DNA of 64,000 nucleotides from Variovorax sp. OV700 (GCF_900099805.1 NZ_FNDR01000006.1:186001-250000); one strand, 5' to 3'; shown: positions 8,259-17,988, counted from the first letter of the stretch. The notes: generated from the letters alone by a model not told the origin. Translations and numbers: made by a program.

Positions 8259-10193
8259 TCAGCGCGTGGGCTTGAACGCACGCTTTTGTGCGTCACGGGG
8301 CATGAACACCTTGCCCGGGCCGCCATGGCCTGCGCCATTGCCGCGCGGTGCAAAACCTTCGCGGGGTGCAAAACCTTCACGCGGCGCGAAACCGCCGTCG
8401 CCGCGGCCGCCGCCATGGCCATGGCCGCCGCGCGGAGCGCTGTCGCCCCAGCCCGGCTTGCGGCCATAACCACCGCCACCGCCGCCATTGCCGCCGTCGT
8501 CACGGCTGCCGCCGAAGCCGGCGTTGTTGCCGCCCTGGAAGCCGCGCGGGCCCTGGTGACCTTGGCTCGGGGCCGGACCACGTGCATTGCGGTCGTTGAA
8601 GCCGCTGGCACCGGCGTAGCCGCCGCTGTTGCCGCCGCGGTATCCACCGCCGCCGCCTGCACCGCCATTGCCGAACTTGCGGTCACGCGACTGGTTGTCG
8701 CCACGGCCACCACGGTACTCGCCCATCGGGGGACGCGATTGCGGCATGCGCTGCTGCGGCTCGAGGCCAGCAACCACTTCGGCCTTGAACTGCTGGCGGC
8801 TGTACTGCTCGATGTCCATGATCTTGCGGCGATCGCGGAATTCGGCAAACGTGATGGCCAGGCCGTCGCGGCCGGCACGGCCAGTGCGGCCGATGCGGTG
8901 GGTGTAGTCCTCGGCCTTCATCGGCAGGCCGAAGTTGAAGACGTGGGTGATGGTCGGCACGTCGATGCCGCGGGCGGCAACGTCGGTAGCCACCAGGATC
9001 TGCACCTGGCCCTGGCGCAGCGCCATCAGGCGGCGGTTGCGCAGGCCCTGGCTCAGGGCGCCGTGCAGCGCCACGGCGCTGAAGCCTTCTTGCTGCAGGT
9101 CGCCGGCGAGGCCGTCGCATTCGACTTGCGTGCTGGCGAACACGATCGCCTGGTTGATGCTGGTGTCGCGCAGCCAGTGGTCGAGCAGCTTGCGCTTGTG
9201 CTGGCTGTTGTCGGCCCAGTACAGCGATTGCTTGATGTTGGCGTGCTTTTCTTGCGGGCTGTCGATGGTGATGCGCTGCGGCTCGCGCATGACGCGCTGG
9301 GCCAGCTGCTGGATGCGCGGCGCGAAGGTGGCGCTGAACATCATGGTTTGCTGGCGCTCGATGGTGAGCTGGTTCACTTCGGCCAGGTCATCGGAGAAGC
9401 CGAGGTCGAGCATGCGGTCGGCTTCGTCGACCACCAGGAATTTGACCTGGTCGAGCTTGAGCTGCGAGGAGCGCTGCAGGTCGAGCAGGCGGCCAGGCGT
9501 GGCCACCACGAGGTCGGCGTTCTGCAGCTTGGCGATCTGCAACTGGTAGGGCATGCCGCCCACCACGTTGGCCACGCGAAGGCCGCGGCAATGGCGAACC
9601 AGTTCGATGGCGTCGTGCGCCACCTGCTGCGCGAGTTCGCGCGTCGGGCACAGGATCAGGGCGCCAGGAGTGGCGGCCTTGAAATGGCGTGCGTTGGTCG
9701 GGTCCTTGCGCTTTGGCTTCTTCGGCACGGCTTCGCCGCGGGCAGCGGCTTCGGCGGCCAGGCGCTGGAATTCGGCCTTGGCTTCGGCTTCGGCTTCGGC
9801 CTGGCGCTTGAGCAGCGTGTGCAGCACGGGCAGCAGGAAGGCCGCGGTCTTGCCGGAGCCGGTCTGGCTGGAGACCATCAGGTCGACGAAACGGGCCTTG
9901 CCGTCCTGGCCGGCTTCACCGCCCATGGCGAGCGGGATCACCTTGTCTTGCACGGTGGTGGGCTGGGTGAACCCCAGGTCGGCCACGGCGGCGATCAGTT
10001 CGGGCGCGAGGCCCAGCTTGATGAAGCCGTTGGGCAGGCGGGGTTCTTCGGCCACGGCCGCTTCGGGGGCTGCTGCATCGAGCGCCTCCAGAATCGGCGC
10101 CTCGGACACGGTGTCCACGGCGGCGATGAATTCGTTGTTGTTGGTGGATTGCACAGGCGCGAACTCGCCCTGCGCTTCAAAAGCGTCGGTCAT
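8259..10193 (-). CDS. rhlE: DEAD-box RNA helicase, RhlE-like, with Gly/Arg-rich tail
   Basis: 644 residues. The N-terminus is acidic, followed by the Q motif (GFTQPTTVQ), motif I (SSQTGSGKT), motif II (VVDEADRML), motif III (SAT) and motif VI (HRIGRTGRAG). An insertion of Ala/Glu/Lys-rich sequence lies between motifs I and Ia. The last 150 residues or so are low complexity, rich in Gly, Arg and Asn, ending with the repeated hexapeptide FAPREG. Such helicases remodel RNA in ribosome assembly and RNA decay, and the tail binds RNA. The start MTDAFEAQGE is chosen over an upstream in-frame ATG at 10277 because the extension looks non-coding. RhlE is the best subfamily guess. Confidence 0.92.
   Translation of the reverse strand: MTDAFEAQGEFAPVQSTNNNEFIAAVDTVSEAPILEALDAAAPEAAVAEEPRLPNGFIKLGLAPELIAAVADLGFTQPTTVQDKVIPLAMGGEAGQDGKARFVDLMVSSQTGSGKTAAFLLPVLHTLLKRQAEAEAEAKAEFQRLAAEAAARGEAVPKKPKRKDPTNARHFKAATPGALILCPTRELAQQVAHDAIELVRHCRGLRVANVVGGMPYQLQIAKLQNADLVVATPGRLLDLQRSSQLKLDQVKFLVVDEADRMLDLGFSDDLAEVNQLTIERQQTMMFSATFAPRIQQLAQRVMREPQRITIDSPQEKHANIKQSLYWADNSQHKRKLLDHWLRDTSINQAIVFASTQVECDGLAGDLQQEGFSAVALHGALSQGLRNRRLMALRQGQVQILVATDVAARGIDVPTITHVFNFGLPMKAEDYTHRIGRTGRAGRDGLAITFAEFRDRRKIMDIEQYSRQQFKAEVVAGLEPQQRMPQSRPPMGEYRGGRGDNQSRDRKFGNGGAGGGGGYRGGNSGGYAGASGFNDRNARGPAPSQGHQGPRGFQGGNNAGFGGSRDDGGNGGGGGGYGRKPGWGDSAPRGGHGHGGGRGDGGFAPREGFAPREGFAPRGNGAGHGGPGKVFMPRDAQKRAFKPTR
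8350..8403 (-). repeat. 18-base coding repeat in the rhlE tail
   Basis: Three adjacent 18-base units, the first two nearly identical (gcaaaaccttcgcggggt and gcaaaaccttcacgcggc) and the third diverged, encode the FAPREG hexapeptide repeats near the helicase C-terminus. Copy number could vary without a frameshift. Confidence 0.7.
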
Positions 10194-10440
10194 GTAGATA
10201 TCAATCTCAAACGCGAGCGCTGCCGAAGGCGGCGCCCCGTTGGTGGTTAAAAACATCAACCATCCAACGACATTCAACTTCTGGCTTACGCCGGAGGCTG
10301 CGGCCCTTTTTGATCAGCGAATGCGATCGGGCGCGGTGTGCAAGATAGGGAGATGCAAGAGACGCTGACCAGAAAAACCAAAAATACCGGTAGCCCGGAT
10401 CAGCGCAGCCTTCGATTATGGCACGGGTCGGGGTTTTTAC

Positions 10441-11037
10441 CTAATCCGTGAGTTTTAGAAAGGTTTCCCGGTAGTGCGCGAGCTCCTCGATGGATTCGTG
10501 CACGTCGGCCAGCGCCGTGTGCGCCTGCTGCTTCTTGAAGGAGCTGTAGGCCGAGGGCTTCCAGCGCTTGGCCAGCTCCTTCAGGGTGCTGACGTCGAGG
10601 TTGCGGTAGTGGAAGTAGGCCTCCAGCTTGGGCATGAACTTGACCAGGAAGCGCCGGTCCTGCCCGATGGTGTTGCCGCACATGGGTGAGCCGCTGCGCG
10701 GAATGTACTTGGCGATGAACTCCAGCAGCTGCTGCTCGGCAGCAGCTTCGTCCAGCGTGGAGGCCTTCACCTTGTCGATCAGGCCGCTGCGGCCGTGCGT
10801 GCCCTTGTTCCAGGCGTCCATGGCGTCGAGCACCGCGTCGCTCTGGTGGATGACCAGCACCGGGCCGTCGATGCGGGGCGTGAGGTCGGGGCCGGTGACG
10901 ACCACGGCAATCTCGAGCAGGCGCTCTTTTTCGGGGTCGAGGCCGCTCATTTCGCAGTCGAGCCAGACCAGGTTCTGGTCGCTTTTCTTCAGGACGGGCG
11001 TGGCTGTGGCGGTCGTGGGGTCAAGGGATTCGGGCAT
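10441..11037 (-). CDS. orn: Oligoribonuclease
   Basis: 198 residues from MPESLDPTT. It is a DEDDh 3'-5' exoribonuclease that removes the last di- to pentanucleotides of RNA decay and also degrades pGpG from cyclic-di-GMP turnover. The four acidic motifs are visible: [29 protein letters not shown] and [11 protein letters not shown], the last with the catalytic His. A longer version starting MSVEFSPRV at 11097 is possible; that ATG overlaps the start of the divergent protease gene within CATG, so the shorter start is preferred. About 25 residues before the exonuclease core are still an extension compared with E. coli Orn. Confidence 0.93.
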   Translation of the reverse strand: MPESLDPTTATATPVLKKSDQNLVWLDCEMSGLDPEKERLLEIAVVVTGPDLTPRIDGPVLVIHQSDAVLDAMDAWNKGTHGRSGLIDKVKASTLDEAAAEQQLLEFIAKYIPRSGSPMCGNTIGQDRRFLVKFMPKLEAYFHYRNLDVSTLKELAKRWKPSAYSSFKKQQAHTALADVHESIEELAHYRETFLKLTD

Positions 11038-11095
11038 CGCTGGATTGTCGTCGAAGGTCTGCACCGGCCGGACCCGAGGGCTAAACTCGACGCTC

Positions 11096-12361
11096 ATGTC
11101 CTATTCGCTCATCTTCACCATTGCCTTCGCCTCTGCACTGGTCGCGGGCCTGCTCGTGAAGTTCTGGCTCGCTTCGCGGCAGGTGCGCCACGTGGCGCAG
11201 CACCGCGGCGCCGTGCCGGCCGCTTTCGAACACACCATCAGCCTCGCCGCGCATCAGAAGGCCGCCGACTACACCATTGCGAAGGCGCGCTTCGGCTTGG
11301 TCGAGATGGCATGGAGCACCGCTTTGCTGCTGGGCTGGACGCTGCTGGGCGGGCTCGACGTGCTCAACCGGCTGCTGCTGGCCTGGCTCGGCGGCGGCAT
11401 GGTGCAGCAGTTGGCCCTGCTGGCGGCGTTCGCGGCCATCGGCGCCCTGCTCGAGCTGCCTTTCACGCTCTGGCAGACCTTCAGGCTCGAAGAACGTTTC
11501 GGCTTCAACAAGATGACCCTCCGCCTCTGGCTTGCAGACACCCTCAAGTCGACGCTGCTCGGCGCGGCGATCGGGCTGCCGATCGCAGCGGTGATCCTCT
11601 GGCTCATGGGCACCGCCGGCACCACGTGGTGGCTCTGGGCCTGGGCTGTGTGGATGGGTTTCAACCTGCTGGGGATGCTGATCTACCCCACGTTCATTGC
11701 GCCGCTGTTCAACAAGTTCAAGCCGCTCGACGACCCCGACCTCAAGGATCGCGTGACGGCCTTGATGAAGCGCTGCGGCTTTGCCGCCAAGGGCTTGTTC
11801 GTGATGGACGGCAGCACCCGCAGCGCCCACGCCAACGCGTACTTCACGGGCTTTGGTGCGAGCAAGCGCGTGGTGTTCTACGACACGCTGCTGCGCCAGC
11901 TCAACGCAAGCGAAGTGGAAGCCGTGCTCGCGCATGAACTCGGCCACTTCAAGCACCGCCACATCGTGAAGCGGCTCGTGGCCATGTTTGCGCTGAGCCT
12001 TGCGGGCTTCGCGCTTCTGGGCTGGGTGTCGACGCAGGCCTGGTTCTACACGGGCCTGGGGGTGCAGCCCAATATGGCCGCAACGGCGCCAAACAATGCG
12101 CTTGCGCTGCTGCTGTTCATGCTCGCGGTTCCGGTGTTCGGATTCTTCGTCGCGCCCCTGCCCGCCCGACTGTCGCGCAAGCATGAATTCGAAGCCGATG
12201 CCTATGCCATTGCGCAAACCAGCGGCGCCGACCTGTCGGCCGCGCTGCTCAAGCTCTACCAGGACAATGCATCGACGCTCACGCCCGACCCGGTGTTCGT
12301 CAAGTTCTACTATTCCCACCCTCCGGCCTCCGAGCGCCTCGCGCGCATGGCGGCGGCCTGA
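11096..12361 (+). CDS. M48-family membrane zinc metalloprotease (Ste24 endopeptidase/CAAX protease type)
   Basis: 421 residues. There is an N-terminal region of several transmembrane helices typical of the Ste24 N-terminal domain, then a catalytic domain with [12 protein letters not shown] (about 278-289) and the third zinc ligand in [11 protein letters not shown] (about 361-371). Two helices separate these motifs, as in Ste24 rather than HtpX. It acts in the inner membrane, probably in protein quality control; bacteria do not make CAAX-prenylated substrates of the eukaryotic kind. The start MSYSLIF overlaps the alternative orn start on the other strand. It is followed closely by the pterin dehydratase and rsgA, a common betaproteobacterial gene order. 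Confidence 0.92.
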   Translation: MSYSLIFTIAFASALVAGLLVKFWLASRQVRHVAQHRGAVPAAFEHTISLAAHQKAADYTIAKARFGLVEMAWSTALLLGWTLLGGLDVLNRLLLAWLGGGMVQQLALLAAFAAIGALLELPFTLWQTFRLEERFGFNKMTLRLWLADTLKSTLLGAAIGLPIAAVILWLMGTAGTTWWLWAWAVWMGFNLLGMLIYPTFIAPLFNKFKPLDDPDLKDRVTALMKRCGFAAKGLFVMDGSTRSAHANAYFTGFGASKRVVFYDTLLRQLNASEVEAVLAHELGHFKHRHIVKRLVAMFALSLAGFALLGWVSTQAWFYTGLGVQPNMAATAPNNALALLLFMLAVPVFGFFVAPLPARLSRKHEFEADAYAIAQTSGADLSAALLKLYQDNASTLTPDPVFVKFYYSHPPASERLARMAAA

Positions 12362-12389
12362 AAAAATACTTGCCCCGGAAGCCGAGACC

Positions 12390-12740
12390 ATGAGCAGCAT
12401 GTTCAAACCCAAAGACTGGAAAAACATTCCTCCCCGCCACGCACTGAGCGCCACCGAGATCGTGTCCGGCCTCGCCAAGCTCGACGGATGGAAGCTCAGC
12501 GGCGACGGTGCCAACGTCGCCATCGAGAAGACCTTCACCTTTGCCAACTATTTCGAGACCATCGCGTTCGTGAATGCGCTGGCCTTCATCGCCCACACGC
12601 AAGACCATCATCCGGACCTGTCGGTGCACTACAACCGCTGCGCCGTGCGCTTCAACACGCACGACGTGGGCGGGCTTTCAGTCACCGACTTCGAGTGCGC
12701 ACGCCAGGCCGACGCGCTGGTTGCGGGTCCCACCGCATGA
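12390..12740 (+). CDS. phhB: Pterin-4a-carbinolamine dehydratase
   Basis: 116 residues. The family signature is present: HTQDHHPDLSVHYN with His73-His74-Pro75, and NTHDVGGLS with His91-Asp92, which form the catalytic site. The enzyme dehydrates 4a-hydroxytetrahydropterin to recycle tetrahydrobiopterin-type cofactor for phenylalanine hydroxylase. No phhA is in the window, so the symbol follows the family rather than context. The second Met (12399) could also serve as start. The gene lies 28 bases after the protease and 12 bases before rsgA, so co-transcription is likely. Confidence 0.9.
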   Translation: MSSMFKPKDWKNIPPRHALSATEIVSGLAKLDGWKLSGDGANVAIEKTFTFANYFETIAFVNALAFIAHTQDHHPDLSVHYNRCAVRFNTHDVGGLSVTDFECARQADALVAGPTA

Positions 12741-12752
12741 CGGAACACGCCC

Positions 12753-13706
12753 GTGGCTAAACCGGGCCGCGCCGCTGCCTCCGCCGCCACTGCTGCGAAG
12801 ACACTACACGACGGTCTCGTTGTTGCCAGTCATGGGCGTCATTGCCTCGTCGAAACACCCACTGGCGAGCGGCTGATCTGCCACCCGCGCGGCAAGAAGA
12901 GCCAGGCGGTGGTCGGCGACCGCGTGCGCTGGCAGGCCACGGAGGACGAGGGCACCATCGAAGAGGTCGTGCCGCGGCGCAACCTCTTCTACCGGCAGGA
13001 CGAGATCCGCACCAAGTCGTTTGCGGCCAACCTTGACCACGTGCTGATCCTGATCGCCGCCGAGCCGGAGTTTTCCGAGCATCAGCTGGCGCGCGCATTG
13101 ATAGCGGCGGAGGCCGAGCGCATCACGCCGATCATCGCGCTCAACAAGAGCGACCTGGTCGAGCCCTTCGCGCGCGCATGGAACAAGCTGGCGCCCTATC
13201 GCCGCATGCATCACGGCGTGCTGCCGCTGTCGCTGAAGGCGTCGGGCGAAGCAGACTATGCGTCGCTGATGAAGCTGCTTGCCGGCAAGTCGACCCTCGT
13301 GCTCGGGCCCTCCGGCTCGGGCAAGAGCACCCTGACCAACCTGCTGGTGCCGGGCGCGACCGTGCTGACGCAAGAGATTTCGCAGGCGCTGAACTCAGGC
13401 AAGCACACGACCACCAGCACCACTTGGTACTGGATCGACGAAGCGCGCACCACCGGCCTGATCGACTCGCCGGGCTTCCAGGAATTTGGGCTCAACCACA
13501 TCCAGCCGATGCAGCTCGCAAAGCTGATGCCCGACATTGCCGAGCACGCGAACGACTGCAAGTTCTACAACTGCACCCATCTGCACGAGCCCGGATGCGG
13601 CGTGATTGCGAACGTGGATTCGCCGGCCAAGCCGGGGCCGATCAGCGCGACGCGCTACAAGATTTACGGCGAGCTCTTTGCCGAGCTGAGCCAGTCGCGC
13701 TACTGA
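12753..13706 (+). CDS. rsgA: Small ribosomal subunit biogenesis GTPase RsgA
   Basis: 317 residues, GTG start. It has an N-terminal OB-fold, then a circularly permuted GTPase with NKSD (G4, near residue 129) ahead of GPSGSGKST (G1, near 187) and DSPG (G3), and a C-terminal zinc site CKFYNCTHLHEPGC (from about 269). RsgA binds 30S particles late in assembly and uses GTP to release when the decoding centre is mature. The first 18 residues are Ala-rich and lack homology to the OB-fold. Its stop lies in an 8-base tandem repeat shared with the convergent hisC end. Confidence 0.95.
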   Translation: MAKPGRAAASAATAAKTLHDGLVVASHGRHCLVETPTGERLICHPRGKKSQAVVGDRVRWQATEDEGTIEEVVPRRNLFYRQDEIRTKSFAANLDHVLILIAAEPEFSEHQLARALIAAEAERITPIIALNKSDLVEPFARAWNKLAPYRRMHHGVLPLSLKASGEADYASLMKLLAGKSTLVLGPSGSGKSTLTNLLVPGATVLTQEISQALNSGKHTTTSTTWYWIDEARTTGLIDSPGFQEFGLNHIQPMQLAKLMPDIAEHANDCKFYNCTHLHEPGCGVIANVDSPAKPGPISATRYKIYGELFAELSQSRY

Positions 13707-13732
13707 GCTACTGAGCTACTGAGCTACTGAAC
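13701..13732. repeat. Octamer tandem repeat spanning the stops of rsgA and hisC
   Basis: Four consecutive 8-base units, tactgagc three times and then tactgaac. The rsgA TGA is inside the first unit, and the hisC TAG (complement of 13724-13726) spans units three and four. The whole 17-base gap between the convergent genes is made of the repeat. Confidence 0.9.
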
Positions 13733-14812
13733 GCCCAGGATCGATTCAAGCGCCCATACCAGCGCTCCGCACTGCTCTCGCGTGCCGATGCTGATTCGCA
13801 GGTACTGCGCAATGCGCGGCTGCTTGAAATACCGCACCAGCACCGCGCGCTCGCGCAGCAGTGCCGCAAGCTCTGCCGCATCGCGCTTCGGATGGCGCGC
13901 AAACACGAAGTTGGCCTGAGACGGCAGCACCTCGAAGCCGAGGTCTTCGAGCTGCAGGCTTAGCCCTTCGCGGGTATCGACGACCTTGTTGCGCGTGGTC
14001 CTGAACCAGTCTTCGTCCTCGAGCGCCGCCACCGTGCCCGCCGTGGCGAGCCGGTCGAGCGGATAGGAATTGAAGCTGTCCTTCACGCGCACCAGTGCGT
14101 CGATCAGATGCGCCTGTCCGCACGCAAAGCCCACCCGCAAGCCCGCCAGCGAGCGCGACTTGGACAAGGTCTGCACCACCAGCAGGTTCGGATACTCGCC
14201 AATGAGCGGCAACGCGCTCTCGCCGCCGAAATCGACATACGCCTCGTCAACCAGCACCACACGCGCGGGGCACGCCGCGAGCAGTTGCTCGATGCGCGCA
14301 AGCGGTAGCCCGATGCCCGTCGGCGCGTTCGGATTGGCGATCACGAGGCCGGCACAGCCGCTGCGGGCACGGGCCGCCAAGGCATCGACATCAATGCGCA
14401 GACTCTCATCGACCGGCAGCAGTTCGCATTCAATGCCGTAGAGCTGCGCATAAACCCGATAGAAGCTGTAGCTCACGTCGGGCATCAGCAACGGCTCGGC
14501 CTGCTGGAAGAAGGCGAAGAAGGCGTGCGCCAGCACTTCGTCCGAACCGTTGCCCGCAAACACCTGGTCGGCTTGCAGGCGGTGCCGCCGCGCCACCGCT
14601 TCGCGCACTGCGAGCGAGGTCGGGTCGGGGTAGCGCTCCAGGCCGTTCGCTGCCGCTTGCTGGATGGCCTCGATGGCGCGCGGCGACGGCGGATAGGGGT
14701 TCTCGTTGGTGTTGAGCTTGACGAGGTTGGCAATGCGCGGCTGCTCGCCGGGCACATAGGGTTCAAGCGCGCCGATGCGCGGGCTCCAGAAGGCCGGCAC
14801 TGTGGCGGTCAT
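13724..14812 (-). CDS. hisC: Histidinol-phosphate aminotransferase
   Basis: 362 residues, class II PLP aminotransferase. [15 protein letters not shown] opens the fold, ANPNAPTG marks the cofactor-binding Asn, DEAYVDFGG the Asp/Tyr pair, and [14 protein letters not shown] (near 217) carries the PLP lysine. The arginine of [10 protein letters not shown] near the C-terminus binds the substrate phosphate. It converts imidazole-acetol phosphate to histidinol phosphate. It lies 15 bases after a CobD/CbiB-like gene on the same strand. The threonine-phosphate decarboxylase of cobalamin synthesis is a close relative, but the sequence reads as HisC. No other his genes are nearby. Confidence 0.88.
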   Translation of the reverse strand: MTATVPAFWSPRIGALEPYVPGEQPRIANLVKLNTNENPYPPSPRAIEAIQQAAANGLERYPDPTSLAVREAVARRHRLQADQVFAGNGSDEVLAHAFFAFFQQAEPLLMPDVSYSFYRVYAQLYGIECELLPVDESLRIDVDALAARARSGCAGLVIANPNAPTGIGLPLARIEQLLAACPARVVLVDEAYVDFGGESALPLIGEYPNLLVVQTLSKSRSLAGLRVGFACGQAHLIDALVRVKDSFNSYPLDRLATAGTVAALEDEDWFRTTRNKVVDTREGLSLQLEDLGFEVLPSQANFVFARHPKRDAAELAALLRERAVLVRYFKQPRIAQYLRISIGTREQCGALVWALESILGVQ

Positions 14813-14827
14813 GGCGTTTGACGCTTC

Positions 14828-15826
14828 TCAGCCGAGCAGCCGGGCCAGCGTGAGCAGGGCCAGCAGCACCATCCACATCACGACCGAGCGCCACACCAGG
14901 CCGACTACGCTGCGCAGGTGACCAGGCTCGGGCTCGCGGCCCGGCGTGCTGCCGCTATCGGTCCGGCCGCCACCCATCGAGTCGCCGGCCTGCGCGCGCG
15001 GCAATGGGTCGGCAACGGGAATCGGGCTCAGCGCACCGCCGCCCAGGCGCACGTTGACCGCGCCCGAGGTCGCCGCGAGGATCACGCCATCGTTTTCGCT
15101 CGGAAAACGCCGCGCATCGTTGCGCCAGCAATCGATGGCCTCCTCGAAGCTCCCGACGACCGCGAAGCCCAGCGCAGTGATGCGAGCGGGCAGCCAGTCG
15201 ATCGCGTGCCATGCGCGCTCCGCAGCCCGCTGCACCGAGACGCTCGAAGGCTGGATGGCCGCGCCGTTCTTGTGTGTCCAGTAGCGCGAGACGAATTCGC
15301 TCATGCGATAGAACGCCGCACCGGCCGGCCCCAGTCCCAAGGCAGCGAGTATCGAGAACCATGCCAGAACGCCGAACACGTGGCGATGCGCCGCGATCAC
15401 CGAATGCTCGATCACGTGGCGGACGATTTCGCTGCGCGGCAGATCGGCCGCATCGACACCCTGCCAGTGCGCCAGCAGCGAACGCGCGAGCGGCTCGTCG
15501 CCTTCATCGAGCGCGTCGCGAATGTCCGTGAAGTGGTGGCTGAACTGGCGGAATCCGAGCGTGACGTACAGCACCGCAATGCTCCAGAGCACGGCAAACG
15601 GCAGCCCGAGCGTGAACACCAGCAGCCAGTGGATGCCCAGCGTCATCAAAGTGGGCACGAACACCGCAAGGGCCCATGCAACCCATCCATGATGCGGCTT
15701 GCCGGCATCGAAGTTGCGGCTGGTCCAGCGCGTCCACGCCAGCACGCCGCCGTACACCGGGTTGCGAGAGGCGAGCGGTCGCACCTGCTCGATCAGCAAC
15801 GCACACAGGATGGCAAAGAAGCTCAT
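14828..15826 (-). CDS. CobD/CbiB-family membrane protein
   Basis: 332 residues. The start MSFFAILCALLIEQVRPL opens with a membrane helix; further helices lie near 50-95, 145-170 and at the C-terminus (MWMVLLALLTLARLLG). DIRDALDEGDEPLARSLLAHW and FYRMSEFVSRYW match the CobD/CbiB/AmpE family. True CbiB makes adenosylcobinamide phosphate, but this divergent form is widespread in Comamonadaceae without other cobalamin genes next to it, so a role in B12 synthesis is not proven. It is upstream of and probably co-transcribed with hisC. An upstream extension to 15973 is rejected for lack of homology. Confidence 0.82.
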   Translation of the reverse strand: MSFFAILCALLIEQVRPLASRNPVYGGVLAWTRWTSRNFDAGKPHHGWVAWALAVFVPTLMTLGIHWLLVFTLGLPFAVLWSIAVLYVTLGFRQFSHHFTDIRDALDEGDEPLARSLLAHWQGVDAADLPRSEIVRHVIEHSVIAAHRHVFGVLAWFSILAALGLGPAGAAFYRMSEFVSRYWTHKNGAAIQPSSVSVQRAAERAWHAIDWLPARITALGFAVVGSFEEAIDCWRNDARRFPSENDGVILAATSGAVNVRLGGGALSPIPVADPLPRAQAGDSMGGGRTDSGSTPGREPEPGHLRSVVGLVWRSVVMWMVLLALLTLARLLG

Positions 15827-15873
15827 CCTTCGATGATAGCGAGAGAGCTTGCGCGAGCCCGGCCAGACCGAGG

Positions 15874-16593
15874 TCAGGCGCTGAGGAAACGATAGAGGTT
15901 GCGCAGCATGCCCGCGGTGGCGCCCCAGACGAAGCGCTCTTCGGCGCCGTCCTGGTAGGGCATCGAGTACCACTCGCGGCGGGTGCCGTCGGGCGCGGGC
16001 ACGGTATGGCGGCGGTGGTTGGCCGGGTCCATGAGCCAGGCCAGCGGCACTTCGAAGGCCAGCGCCACTTCGTAGGGATTGATGGTGAGCTCGAAGTCGG
16101 GCTTCACCAGCGCGACCACGGGCGTCACGATGAACGAAGTGACGGTCGTGTAGGTCGGAAGGCTACCAAGCACTTCGATGAACCGGGCGGACAGGCCCAC
16201 CTCTTCCCAGGCTTCGCGCAACGCGGCCGCCGCGACGTTCGCGTCCTCGGGGTCGACGCGGCCGCCCGGAAACGCCACCTGGCCCGAGTGGGTGGACAGG
16301 TGCGCGGTGCGCTCGGTCAGCAGCACGGTGGGGCCCTGCGGCCGCTGCACGATGGGCACCAGCACGGCAGCCTGCGCCGGCGCGCGCTCGGTCATGCGCG
16401 GCTCGCGGCGCAATTCGGGCACCCACTCCGGCGGAGTGGCAAAGCGGTTGCGCAGCGCCTCGGTGGTCAACTGCGCGGGTGTAACAGCCGGCAGGCCGTC
16501 AGGACCGCCCACCACCGGTGCTTTGCGCGGGTCGATCGCCAACAGCGTGGGTGGCACCACGGCGTTGACGGGTTCGTCGGGCGCAAATGGCAT
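15874..16593 (-). CDS. NUDIX hydrolase, CoA pyrophosphatase (NudL/YeaB type)
   Basis: 239 residues. LLTERTAHLSTHSGQVAFPG is the signature specific to the CoA-pyrophosphatase branch, followed by the Nudix core RVDPEDANVAAAALREAWEE with the catalytic glutamates. The branch hydrolyses CoA and acyl-CoA to 4'-phosphopantetheine and 3',5'-ADP. About 85 residues precede the core, including a proline-rich stretch. The start MPFAPDEP is chosen; the ORF extends to 16704 without sensible sequence. It stands alone, with the rplS terminator upstream. Confidence 0.88.
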   Translation of the reverse strand: MPFAPDEPVNAVVPPTLLAIDPRKAPVVGGPDGLPAVTPAQLTTEALRNRFATPPEWVPELRREPRMTERAPAQAAVLVPIVQRPQGPTVLLTERTAHLSTHSGQVAFPGGRVDPEDANVAAAALREAWEEVGLSARFIEVLGSLPTYTTVTSFIVTPVVALVKPDFELTINPYEVALAFEVPLAWLMDPANHRRHTVPAPDGTRREWYSMPYQDGAEERFVWGATAGMLRNLYRFLSA

Positions 16594-16700
16594 GGAGGCG
16601 GCGGAATTGGTCAAGTGAGAGAGTTTCAGTGAAGGAGTAGAGCGTAAAAGGGGCCTGTTGTCTTTTCGCAGGTTCGCAAGAAGCGTGCACGGCGCACAAC

Positions 16701-16731
16701 GCAAAAAGCCGCCAGAGCGGCGGCTTTTTGC
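16701..16731 (-). terminator. Intrinsic terminator of the rpsP-rplS operon
   Basis: A perfect 13-base inverted repeat, gcaaaaagccgcc and its complement, around a 5-base loop, with five T residues inside the right arm. It lies 16 bases after the rplS stop on the minus strand. Confidence 0.93.
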
Positions 16732-16746
16732 ACGGAAGCAAGCAGC

Positions 16747-17121
16747 TTACTTGGCAGCCTGCGACTTGCCCGGCAGCTTTTCCTTGATACGTGCCGAACG
16801 GCCGCTGCGTTCACGCAGGTAGTACAGCTTGGCGCGGCGAACATCGCCGCGGCGCTTGATTTCGATGCCGGCGATCAGCGGGCTGTAGGTCTGGAACGTA
16901 CGCTCCACGCCTTCGCCGCTGGAGATCTTGCGGACCGTGAAGCCGCTGTTGAGGCCGCGATTGCGCTTGGCGATCACGACGCCTTCGTAGGCCTGCACGC
17001 GCTTGCGGGTGCCTTCGACGACGCTCACGCTGACGATGACCGTGTCACCGGGCATGAAATCGGGGATCTTCTTGCCGAGGCGGGCGATTTCTTCCTGCTC
17101 GAGGGTTTCGATGAGGTTCAT
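16747..17121 (-). CDS. rplS: 50S ribosomal protein L19
   Basis: 124 residues starting [40 protein letters not shown] and [20 protein letters not shown] are characteristic. L19 sits at the 30S-50S interface. It is the last gene of the rpsP-rimM-trmD-rplS order, but about 120 bases separate it from trmD, and a TATAAT box lies at the trmD stop, so it probably has its own promoter as well. The ORF extends 12 codons further upstream; the chosen Met is the conserved one. Confidence 0.97.
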   Translation of the reverse strand: MNLIETLEQEEIARLGKKIPDFMPGDTVIVSVSVVEGTRKRVQAYEGVVIAKRNRGLNSGFTVRKISSGEGVERTFQTYSPLIAGIEIKRRGDVRRAKLYYLRERSGRSARIKEKLPGKSQAAK

Positions 17122-17240
17122 GATTTCCTGATATTCGATCGTGCTCGCGCTACACAAAAGGCGCCTTTGGTTTCATTGCTCTTTCATCACTGAACGCAAC
17201 AAAGCCAGGCGCGGCCGGGCAGAGGATCGGGGAACCGAAG

Positions 17241-17270
17241 ATTATAGCTTTTTTTTGAGGGCCGTCTCAT
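17241..17270 (-). promoter_or_regulatory. Candidate internal promoter for rplS at the trmD stop
   Basis: On the minus strand ATGAGA, 18 bases and TATAAT (complement of 17241-17246) form a sigma-70-like promoter. The TATAAT overlaps the trmD TAA stop, and the spacer includes the A-run encoding the lysine-rich end of TrmD. It would start transcripts about 110 bases upstream of rplS. Confidence 0.6.
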
Positions 17271-17988
17271 CGGCCTTGCTCAAGCGGCCCGCAGCGCGCG
17301 CGGCGGCAATCAGGTCGGGGCGCCGCGCGGCGGTAATGGCCAACCGCTGGTCGCGCCGCCAGCGCTCGATCTGCACGTGGTGCCCCGACAACAGCGGTGC
17401 CGGCACGCCCTGCCCGTTCCATTGCTCGGGCCGCGTGTAGTGCGGGCAGTCGAGCAAGCCGTCGAGAGAGGGGTTGAAGCTGTCCTGCACATGGCTGGCC
17501 TCATCGCCCAGCACTCCGGGCTGCAGACGGGCTACCGCGTCGAGCAGCGCCATGGCCGGGATCTCGCCGCCCGAGAGAACGAAGTCGCCGAGGCTGATCT
17601 GGTGCGTGACGCGCGTGTCGATGAAGCGCTGGTCGATGCCTTCATAGCGGCCGCAAACCAGCACCGCGCCCTCGCTGGCGGACCAGCGCTCGACCGCTTC
17701 GTGGCGCAAGGATTCGCCGATGGGGGAAAACAGCACAACAGGCGCCGGAGAGCCGCGCGCAGCGAGCGCCGCATCGAGGCAGGTCGAGAGTGGCTCAGCC
17801 ATCATCACCATGCCGGGACCGCCGCCGAAAGGCCGGTCGTCCACGCGCTTGTAGTTGCCCTGCGCAAAATCGCGCGGATTCCAGAGCACGACCTCGACCT
17901 GCTTCGACTCGTAGGCACGGCGCGTCACGCCGCTGGCCATGAAAGGCGCGAACAGTTCGGGAAAAAGCGTGAGGACGTCGAAGCGCAT
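17242..17988 (-). CDS. trmD: tRNA (guanine-N1)-methyltransferase TrmD
   Basis: 248 residues starting [16 protein letters not shown]. It is a SPOUT-class methyltransferase that makes m1G37 in tRNAs to prevent frameshifting. The trefoil-knot region is seen in [18 protein letters not shown] and [32 protein letters not shown] lies near residue 50. It is 16 bases downstream of rimM on the same strand. The C-terminus ends in a lysine run (ETALKKKL). Confidence 0.97.
   Translation of the reverse strand: MRFDVLTLFPELFAPFMASGVTRRAYESKQVEVVLWNPRDFAQGNYKRVDDRPFGGGPGMVMMAEPLSTCLDAALAARGSPAPVVLFSPIGESLRHEAVERWSASEGAVLVCGRYEGIDQRFIDTRVTHQISLGDFVLSGGEIPAMALLDAVARLQPGVLGDEASHVQDSFNPSLDGLLDCPHYTRPEQWNGQGVPAPLLSGHHVQIERWRRDQRLAITAARRPDLIAAARAAGRLSKADETALKKKL

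Noticed and set aside
8088..10250. 720-codon plus-strand ORF opposite rhlE
   Set aside because: Antisense, low-complexity Ala/Val-rich; the opposite strand has all DEAD-box motifs.
17155..17170. Palindrome aaaggcgccttt upstream of rplS
   Set aside because: Short GC-centred palindromes are common in this genome and it lacks a T-run or a conserved regulator site.
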